From CAYMEV01 sp964389675 [NCBI: uncultured Candidatus Sumerlaeota bacterium] (GTDB lineage Bacteria > CAYMEV01), in the NCBI GenBank assembly GCA_964389675.1, contig CAYMEV010000005.1, positions 1 to 5,981 of the forward strand: DNA of 5,981 nucleotides, read 5' to 3'. The notes under the pieces are model-generated. The model was not told the DNA's origin. It searched no databases and saw only the letters and a list, made by a program, of their open reading frames with translations. Below, piece after piece: positions 1 to 5,177 of the stretch. Positions within the stretch are counted from its first letter, which is position 1, and each line of letters opens with the position of its first letter. A program made the translations under genes and the position numbers.

Positions 1-2
1 AT

Positions 3-98
3 TTATGTCAAATATTTTTCTTTAATGATGCTATCCGCATTGGGATATTCAATCAGGCGTTCACAGGGAGTTGCAGGGCTGAGATATGTTCGCTGGAT
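3..98 (-). pseudogene. Transposase C-terminal remnant (DDE/integrase core type)
   Basis: Read on the minus strand, a frame ending in TAA at 3-5 encodes RTYLSPATPCERLIEYPNAD followed by a short charged helix ending KEKYLT. The pattern R-T-Y-L-S-P-x-T-P-C-E-R-L-[IL] is what I remember from the extreme C-terminus of integrase-core (rve-type, DDE) transposases, after the catalytic domain. Only this tail is legible. An in-frame TAA at 99-101 interrupts the frame just upstream, and the protein stops earlier than such tails usually do, so both ends look decayed. The reading frame is open from 102 to beyond 155 but is lysine- and asparagine-rich and shows no catalytic Asp or Glu context. It is therefore a non-functional fragment of an insertion sequence different from the one near 4600-4950. 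The family assignment rests on motif memory, not on a search. Confidence 0.62.
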
Positions 99-129
99 TT
101 AGCTCCATTTCTGGTTTTGTTTTTTTCTA

Positions 130-158
130 TTGATGAGGATGTGTCTATTAAATATAAT
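130..158 (+). promoter_or_regulatory. Sigma70-type promoter of the 753-residue protein gene
   Basis: A TTGATG box (130-135) and a perfect TATAAT box (153-158) are separated by 17 bases, the optimal spacing. Initiation would fall near 165, giving an untranslated leader of about 27 bases before the ATG at 192. It lies just beyond the transposase remnant, in what may once have been transposase coding sequence. Confidence 0.55.
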
Positions 159-191
159 TAAAGAAAAAGCAGGACATCCTGGCAGGCATTA

Positions 192-2453
192 ATGATGGAC
201 TATCTTGATATAATAAAAGACTCTCACAAAATGGTTATTGATAGTGAATATCATCGCGGGCTTATGCTCCAGGCAGAGTACCTACTCTACAGACTGGAGA
301 AAGAACCGGACAAGAATCTTCTTGAAATGCTGTATAGCATATTAGACAAGCTGGGAACTGACATAAATGACCTGTGCATACCCTTCAGAACCCATCTAAG
401 AAATGCCCTTGAACGCCTTCTGGACAGACTGATCATGGATAATAAAAGCTTTATACACCTTCTTGATGAGAAGGACTGGGAGAGATACCCCCTTCTATAT
501 GAGGGATTGAATAAGAAAAGAATTGATCTGCTCATTGAGGGAAAAGACCGGCTTAAATTATGCCGTCTTATTGGTAAGATAGGTCATATATCAATAGGTA
601 TCAGAGTAAATATTATTTTACATTTATATGATACAGACCATATCAGGGATATATACCGGGAAGTAATCTATGATAGCATACTTTTTTCTTCTATTATATC
701 ACAGTCATATACCTGCAGGGAGTATAGACACTTCTTTGGCGATCTATTCAGCTGTCTGGAACCCGAGGATATAGAATATATACTAAGTAGTGAAAACAGA
801 GAAAATTTTCTTCACGCGGTCTTTGAGGAAAATTATAAGAATCTCCCAATAAAAAACATGGTACTGGTATTAGGGGAGCTTTTGCCCCACAAGGACAGCA
901 AGAAACTGCAGTGCATCAAAGAGCTTATTGCCGATGGAGAATGTATTTTGGATATTTTCTATGACCTTGTTAGTGTTGATAATGGCATTATAATAAAGTC
1001 ATTGCCTGAAATCAATTTTACAAATGACGGCAGGCATACCCCGGAGAAGCTAAAATATCTTGCATTAAGATCCCGGAAAGACGCTATAGTGGAGTATCTA
1101 AGCAGTGTGGATGATATAGAGGTAATCCTGGACATCTTAGATGACATTGAGGATGAGGATATAGAGGCCATTTTCATAGAGAAGCTGAAAGAATTTAATT
1201 TAGATGAGTATATGCAAAGACTGCAGTATGAGATAGTGTGGAGGGCCTCTCAGATATTAAAGCCAGATGGCCTATATGATTTCATCCTGGATAATGCCTT
1301 TACAAAGAGGGATATTTATGCGTCCTTTGTGAGGAGGAGATACCTTCTGGAATATTTTCTGATCAGGCTGGATGCCGAGGATGTGCATACTATACTGGAC
1401 AGTCCTTTCAGGAATGAATTTTTTTACTCTATCGGCACTGTGGAAAAAAAGTTCCCAGGGCATCTGATTATATTATATGAGATTGATAAAAGGCACCGTG
1501 CGCTCTTAGAGGATGACTCATACAGGCTCTATATGCTAACAGGCAGTTATCTGTCCGAAAGAAAAGCCTATGAAGATCTTTTACATCATACAAGAAAGGG
1601 CCTGAGTAATTTTGCCTGTAAAGAATGGGATATCCGTAGTGATGAGCCCTTTATCAGATACCTGACAGATAACAGAATAGTCCCGGAAAATAGTATAGAA
1701 GATATCCTAAGATCAGACATAAGCCCTGAGGCTAAACTATCTCTTTTGGATACAGAGCAGGAAAGGGGAGAGTTCCTTGACGGGTTATTCCGTAACTGTA
1801 AGCAAGAGACAGATGTATGTGTCAGTAATCTGTGCCTATTATTGAAAAATAGTCATAGGTCATGTATTACTGGCTTTTTCCTTGCATTATGTGCATATAT
1901 ATTGGGATCAGAAGATCATTCAGATGGAGAAAGGTATGACCTATGCCTTCATTTCTTAAGATACGGTCGGTATGCCGGTCTTCATAATTATAAATTAAGA
2001 TCTGTTTTGGAGTCTATAAAGGGATTTGTATGCAGTATATCAGATAAAAAACAGCCAGGCAATACCGTGCCCCTTAAATATGAACTGCTGTTTCGCATTG
2101 AATTATTCAAGGAGCATGGCATCAGCCTTGATGATGCTGTCATAAAGATAATGCGAAGCTTCAGGTCCAGGAATATAATAGAGATATTATACAGAAAATA
2201 TCTCTTAAAGGAATTTTTTCTAAGACATGTAGACGACAGGGAATATATACTCAGGCAGTTAAGATACATTCTTAAAAAAAGGCACTGGGGCTTTATATTC
2301 GATGAGATTATATCCGCTCTGACAAATGAATATATTCCGAAAATACAATTAATTAAAATGTTTATAATGCTTGATTTCAGCCTTATAGAAGATCCCCTGA
2401 TATCAGAGATAGATGAAAGGCTCAATGCCAGATCCAGGCTTTCTCAGAAATAA
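192..2453 (+). CDS. Hypothetical 753-residue helical, probably cytoplasmic protein
   Basis: I do not recognise the family. The frame is open for 753 codons. It begins at tandem ATGs (192 and 195), either of which could be the start, after a modest GGCAGG ribosome site at 181-186. The frame is closed by a TAA at 159-161, so little extension is possible. There is no signal peptide. The only notable hydrophobic stretch (about 556-572, with FFLALCAYILG) is short and probably buried. The protein is almost entirely amphipathic helix, rich in Leu, Ile, Asp, Glu, Arg and Lys, with an acidic patch near 306-330 (DDIEVILDILDDIEDEDIEA). LEPEDIEYILSS (189-200) and LDAEDVHTILDS (393-404), with matching flanks, look like copies of one module. 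This suggests an alpha-solenoid or repeat scaffold, possibly for protein binding. No catalytic motif, Walker box or HTH was seen. Codon use resembles that of the convergent downstream gene. Confidence 0.88.
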   Translation: MMDYLDIIKDSHKMVIDSEYHRGLMLQAEYLLYRLEKEPDKNLLEMLYSILDKLGTDINDLCIPFRTHLRNALERLLDRLIMDNKSFIHLLDEKDWERYPLLYEGLNKKRIDLLIEGKDRLKLCRLIGKIGHISIGIRVNIILHLYDTDHIRDIYREVIYDSILFSSIISQSYTCREYRHFFGDLFSCLEPEDIEYILSSENRENFLHAVFEENYKNLPIKNMVLVLGELLPHKDSKKLQCIKELIADGECILDIFYDLVSVDNGIIIKSLPEINFTNDGRHTPEKLKYLALRSRKDAIVEYLSSVDDIEVILDILDDIEDEDIEAIFIEKLKEFNLDEYMQRLQYEIVWRASQILKPDGLYDFILDNAFTKRDIYASFVRRRYLLEYFLIRLDAEDVHTILDSPFRNEFFYSIGTVEKKFPGHLIILYEIDKRHRALLEDDSYRLYMLTGSYLSERKAYEDLLHHTRKGLSNFACKEWDIRSDEPFIRYLTDNRIVPENSIEDILRSDISPEAKLSLLDTEQERGEFLDGLFRNCKQETDVCVSNLCLLLKNSHRSCITGFFLALCAYILGSEDHSDGERYDLCLHFLRYGRYAGLHNYKLRSVLESIKGFVCSISDKKQPGNTVPLKYELLFRIELFKEHGISLDDAVIKIMRSFRSRNIIEILYRKYLLKEFFLRHVDDREYILRQLRYILKKRHWGFIFDEIISALTNEYIPKIQLIKMFIMLDFSLIEDPLISEIDERLNARSRLSQK

Positions 2454-2494
2454 AATACAGGCATTACAGAGCATTCTGATGAATTCTTTAATCC

Positions 2495-4435
2495 CTATCT
2501 TAGATAATCATAGATGCTCTTTATCTCTGTATCTTTTATATATATATCAGGTAATTCATTTAGATCAATAAAGAAATGATTATTATTATCCAGGTAAAGA
2601 GCTCTGCCTATTTTTCTGAATGTGATGCCGTCTCTGAAAACCTTTTCATTATTGCTGTAGAAAAAGGTATTATCAGTATAGTATATGGGCTCTATCAGAC
2701 TGCCTAAGTAAAAGGAATCTGATAACAGCTTCAATCTTTCTGAAAGTAGATTTATACGGCCTTTATTAGTTAAATGGCCTTTTATATGATTTGATACTGT
2801 ATTTTTGATGTATTTATTAAAAGCAGAGGACAGGCTGTCATCTGATCTTTTCAAGTAATAAAGGAATCTCTCCGGGTCTATACCTGCATTGGTAACATGG
2901 CTTAGGATATTGTCAGGCAGATTATAGCCTGCTTTATCTATTTGTTCGGGTTCAGGCCCAAACAGATTGCGGTAGGCATAATCTATCCTGCCCTTATCTG
3001 CAGAAGATATACCTGAAATATCCCTGTTATACAGAGAAGGATGGACAAAGAGATGATCGAGGGTATTTCTCATTGAGATCTCAAAGGTATTTATATTTTC
3101 AATAGTTTCTATCCAGTTTCTGTAATTTGCAATCTCATGATTGAAATAATCAAATACCATTCTTTGTATGGTACCCTTTGAATAACTGTTAAATGAATCT
3201 GATATATTGCGGGTTCTCTGGAAAGGGGGCATTGGGACCCCTGCCTCTTTACATTCATTTATGATATACTGAAGGACAGGGAGATCCGAGACGGGTGGAA
3301 GGCCTGAGAAAATATCTGTATCGGGTAGAAGGGGGCTTGGCATGTCAAGTAGTTCTGACAGGCTTTTGTATTTTTTTAGTATCTCATTGAAGCATGCATG
3401 ATCAAATACACTGTCCTCTCCTTTTATATGAGTATCATAGAGGTATTTAAGATCAAAATTCACAGGGTCTGGAGAGCTTATAATGCGTGCCTGGGCGAAG
3501 TTTCTATTATTGCTTTCATTATACAGCCTTACCTTATTGTTAAATTCCCTTGTTTTACTATCTATCTCTGATATTAAGCGGGATACATTATGTGTATAAC
3601 CATCTATCCTCTTTTGAAGCATGGCTTCAAAAGACAGAGCCTTCTTTTTTATATTCCCTGTTATATATTCATGGGGACTGAATAGATAGGCTTCATCCAG
3701 AGTATCTTCAAAAAAAGCATCAATCACAGAAAAGACCTCATCAAAGTTGCTAATTGTCTGGTTTAGGGCATGATAGCTTATATAAAGGCTGTAAAGCCCC
3801 TCCCAGTAGAAGGAAAAGTCATAGAGCATTCTATGGGTATATGCCTCTATTTTGCCTGCCTCCATTCTTTTCAGGTCATGCATCTGCTTTACCCTGCCCT
3901 CATCAATATCTGCTATTAAGAGCAGGCTGTTGTCAAAGGGATTGGGAACAGTTATTTTTTGAAGGCTTAGAAGCCTGTTTCTCATATACTGCTGTGAAGC
4001 CTGATAGAAGCGGTAATATCTATTGGTATAGTATATATACTCTATCTGTATATAAAGGCCATGAACAGCATTATGCATAGAATCATAGTCTTTGCCCAGT
4101 ATGCTTATCAGATCTTTTCTGTTAAGGTCATTAAATATGCCTGTAAGCCTGTCTTTTGATATATTATCAGAAAGTACGGCAAGGATTATCTGAAGGGCAA
4201 GTATATCTGCATTCTCTTTTAATTCCCGGTCTTTCAGAAAATCTATGAGGCTTTTTGTACTATAGCTGTCAGGATTATTTACAAAGTAGTTTCTGATAAA
4301 TTCTATGTACCCGGGAGGAAAATGTCCTTTTGAGATGGACTCTAATCTCTCTTTTATATAGAGGATATCAGGGCTTTCAGCATAAAGGGTAAAGGTAAAA
4401 AATATTAAAATAATAAAAATAATAATTCTTTTCAA
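2495..4435 (-). CDS. Hypothetical exported 646-residue protein
   Basis: I do not recognise the family. The likely start is the TTG at 4435, read as Met. It gives a textbook Sec signal peptide: MKR, a hydrophobic core of Ile, Leu and Phe, then TLYA with cleavage expected before ES (about residue 20/21). AGGA at 4449-4446 is a plausible ribosome site. No in-frame ATG exists between the upstream stop (4457-4459) and this TTG. There is no lipobox cysteine. The mature chain is mostly helical and rich in Tyr, Asn and Asp. It has an aromatic stretch near 131-156, a proline-rich linker near 363-410 (LLPDTDIFSGLPPVSDLP), and a more beta-like C-terminus from about 590 with repeated Asn, Phe and Tyr. 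I see only two cysteines, C348 and C395, which could form a disulfide outside the cytoplasm. The gene converges on the 753-residue protein gene with a 41-base gap, so the two are not co-transcribed. A periplasmic or outer-surface location is inferred. Confidence 0.87.
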   Translation of the reverse strand: MKRIIIFIILIFFTFTLYAESPDILYIKERLESISKGHFPPGYIEFIRNYFVNNPDSYSTKSLIDFLKDRELKENADILALQIILAVLSDNISKDRLTGIFNDLNRKDLISILGKDYDSMHNAVHGLYIQIEYIYYTNRYYRFYQASQQYMRNRLLSLQKITVPNPFDNSLLLIADIDEGRVKQMHDLKRMEAGKIEAYTHRMLYDFSFYWEGLYSLYISYHALNQTISNFDEVFSVIDAFFEDTLDEAYLFSPHEYITGNIKKKALSFEAMLQKRIDGYTHNVSRLISEIDSKTREFNNKVRLYNESNNRNFAQARIISSPDPVNFDLKYLYDTHIKGEDSVFDHACFNEILKKYKSLSELLDMPSPLLPDTDIFSGLPPVSDLPVLQYIINECKEAGVPMPPFQRTRNISDSFNSYSKGTIQRMVFDYFNHEIANYRNWIETIENINTFEISMRNTLDHLFVHPSLYNRDISGISSADKGRIDYAYRNLFGPEPEQIDKAGYNLPDNILSHVTNAGIDPERFLYYLKRSDDSLSSAFNKYIKNTVSNHIKGHLTNKGRINLLSERLKLLSDSFYLGSLIEPIYYTDNTFFYSNNEKVFRDGITFRKIGRALYLDNNNHFFIDLNELPDIYIKDTEIKSIYDYLR

Positions 4436-4456
4436 GAAGATCCATCCTATATTTAA

Positions 4457-4507
4457 TTATTGCCTTGGTTTTTACAATAACTGATAGGTTATTATGATAA
4501 AATCATA
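4457..4507. other. Two small dyads upstream of the exported-protein gene
   Basis: TTATTG at 4457-4462 and CAATAA at 4475-4480 form a 6-bp inverted repeat with a 12-base loop. TATGAT-AAA-ATCATA at 4493-4507 forms a second 6-bp dyad. Both lie within 75 bases upstream of the TTG start at 4435, where operators or a promoter would be expected. No convincing -35/-10 pair is visible on the minus strand here. The dyads are AT-rich and short, so they may be chance. Confidence 0.2.
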
Positions 4508-4574
4508 TAGTACTTTGGTCTATAAAAATCTATGCTTTTAATTTGTAGTGGGTGGTTGTATACTGTTACTATGC

Positions 4575-4861
4575 TTACCCGGGAAAATAAGGAAAGGACA
4601 GTAGGTAGTCTGTTGGTATCCTCGCTGATTCCATAAGCAGGTGATATTTCTCACGGTTACTCAGACAACGGGGGCTTTTATCTCCTTCCTCAAAATCTAG
4701 TATACCAGATTCTCTTTCTTTAATCCAGTTCCTTATTGTCTGTTCGCTGACACCTGTCTCTTTGCTTGTTTTCCTGATGCTTCTGCTTTCAGGCGGTAAT
4801 ACTTTTTTCAAAATTCCTCGCTTAATTGAGTTTGAATATGAACTGAATTTGAATATGACAT
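4575..4861 (-). pseudogene. Broken IS3-type transposase OrfA (helix-turn-helix subunit)
   Basis: This reads as the DNA-binding OrfA subunit of an IS3-type transposase, which would recognise the element's ends. The ATG at 4861-4859 has an ideal ribosome site (AAGGAGG, 4873-4867, spacer 5). From it the frame gives MSYSNSVHIQTQLSEEF and stops at TGA (4810-4808). The true frame resumes on the other phase as SYSNSIKRGILKKVLPPESR, then the HTH segment SKETGVSEQTIRNWIKE, then NREKYHLLMESARIPTD, all typical of OrfA. An imperfect 17-bp tandem duplication just after the ATG caused the shift. Removing one copy restores MSYSNSIKRGILKK and an 89-residue frame. Similarity stops near 4600, and the last residues (LLSFPYFPG) read out of the element to the TAA at 4577-4575. 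No OrfB catalytic subunit follows. An internal TTG at 4811 could give a 78-residue product, but without the N-terminus or OrfB it should be inert. Confidence 0.8.
4825..4858 (-). repeat. 17-bp imperfect tandem duplication
   Basis: On the plus strand, attgagtttgaatatga (4825-4841) is followed directly by actgaatttgaatatga (4842-4858), 15 of 17 identical. The repeat sits immediately downstream of the ATG of the transposase OrfA remnant. Because 17 is not a multiple of three, it shifts the reading frame. The two mismatches suggest the event is not very recent. Confidence 0.85.
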
Positions 4862-4949
4862 CTTTTCCTCCTTGTTTAGAGGCGACATCTATATTGGCAC
4901 ATAGGGTCTCTGGTTAAATTTTAGTTTCTGCTATTGACAGTCAGGTACA
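4862..4949 (-). mobile_element. Probable left-end leader of the IS3-type element
   Basis: The 88 bases upstream of the OrfA ATG look like the non-coding leader of the insertion sequence. Read on the minus strand it would begin TGTACCTGACTGTCAATAGC at 4949. IS3-family ends usually begin TG and end CA, and leaders of this length are usual. The opposite end of the element is missing (the sequence diverges near 4600), so no inverted-repeat partner or target duplication can confirm the boundary. Confidence 0.3.
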
Positions 4950-4963
4950 GAAATATTTATAAT
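4934..4963 (+). promoter_or_regulatory. Near-consensus sigma70 promoter facing the last gene
   Basis: A perfect TTGACA (4934-4939) and a perfect TATAAT (4958-4963) are separated by 18 bases. Predicted initiation is at about 4970-4972, leaving a leader of about 207 bases before the ATG at 5178. The -35 box lies inside the probable insertion-sequence terminus and points outward. The -10 box lies beyond it. This is the arrangement of hybrid promoters that insertion sequences form on landing. No terminator is obvious between it and the 5178 gene. Confidence 0.6.
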
Positions 4964-4971
4964 TATTCAGC

Positions 4972-5076
4972 ATGGAAGAAACTGGGTATAACAAGCCCTT
5001 TAGAGAACGAATATTTAATTTCGGCATTATCCGTTTATTTCTTAATCTTAAGATTATAAGAATTAACAATAAATGA
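4972..5076 (+). CDS. Possible 34-residue leader peptide
   Basis: The frame opens at ATG 4972 and begins MEETGYNKPFRERIFNFGII, ending in a basic, Ile-rich tail (RINNK) at TGA 5074-5076. It starts one or two bases after the predicted initiation point of the TTGACA/TATAAT promoter and has no ribosome site, so it would have to be translated as a leaderless message. I recognise no family. A frame of this length in AT-rich DNA is easily chance. Confidence 0.15.
   Translation: MEETGYNKPFRERIFNFGIIRLFLNLKIIRINNK
5043..5056. promoter_or_regulatory. Perfect 14-bp palindrome, possible operator
   Basis: TAATCTTAAGATTA is perfectly self-complementary with no spacer. It lies about 75 bases downstream of the predicted start of transcription and 122 bases before the ATG at 5178. 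A dimeric repressor could bind such a site, but there is no regulator gene in the window to pair with it. Confidence 0.25.
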
Positions 5077-5129
5077 ATAAGCCACAAGAATATCTGGAGC
5101 GGATTTACATGACAATTTCAGGAACATAA
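5073..5129 (+). CDS. Possible 18-residue peptide overlapping the 34-residue frame
   Basis: The ATG at 5073 overlaps the TGA of the preceding small frame as ATGA, the arrangement used for translational coupling. It encodes MNKPQEYLERIYMTISGT and stops at TAA 5127-5129. There is no independent ribosome site and no family I can name. Most likely chance. Confidence 0.1.
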   Translation: MNKPQEYLERIYMTISGT

Positions 5130-5132
5130 GAA

Positions 5133-5160
5133 TTGCTAATAGAAATCGAAAAAATAATAT
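5133..5160 (+). promoter_or_regulatory. Weak candidate promoter close to the 5178 gene
   Basis: TTGCTA (5133-5138) and TAATAT (5155-5160) are 16 bases apart. Initiation near 5167 would begin right at the ribosome site, leaving almost no leader, so this is less convincing than the 4934-4963 promoter. It could be the ancestral promoter from before the insertion-sequence end arrived. Confidence 0.25.
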
Positions 5161-5177
5161 TAAAATTGGAGGAATAA

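Larger units (their letters stand above)
4862..5177. other. Gene-free stretch: IS leader, promoters, small frames
   Basis: This 316-base stretch separates the divergent OrfA remnant and the exported-protein gene at 5178. It holds the probable IS end, the TTGACA/TATAAT promoter, two tiny overlapping open frames (4972-5129), a 14-bp palindrome and a weaker promoter near 5133-5160. A 9-base direct repeat, ATAAGAATT, occurs at 5056-5064 and 5126-5134. No tRNA or recognised RNA gene was seen. Confidence 0.6.

Noticed and set aside
136-180. Inverted repeat AGGATGT (136-142) and ACATCCT (174-180) around the first promoter
   Set aside because: Only seven bases with a 31-base loop. It overlaps the -10 box but could easily be chance, and nothing else supports an operator.
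1988-2425. 145-codon open frame on the minus strand
   Set aside because: It is antisense inside the 753-residue gene, rich in Ser and Leu as expected from the complementary codons, and has no independent start signals.
2468-2487. Possible bidirectional terminator between the convergent genes (ATTC-TGAT-GAAT with AGA/TCT extension)
   Set aside because: The core stem is only four base pairs with a bulge, has almost no GC content, and the following T run is short. It is too weak to call a terminator.
3754-4080. 108-codon open frame on the plus strand
   Set aside because: It lies wholly antisense to the exported 646-residue protein gene, has no ribosome site or recognisable motif, and its Cys/His/Pro-rich composition is typical of a shadow frame.
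4964-5177. Riboswitch or structured regulatory RNA in the long leader
   Set aside because: I found no conserved riboswitch core and no strong GC-rich stems. The region is AT-rich with only the short palindrome.
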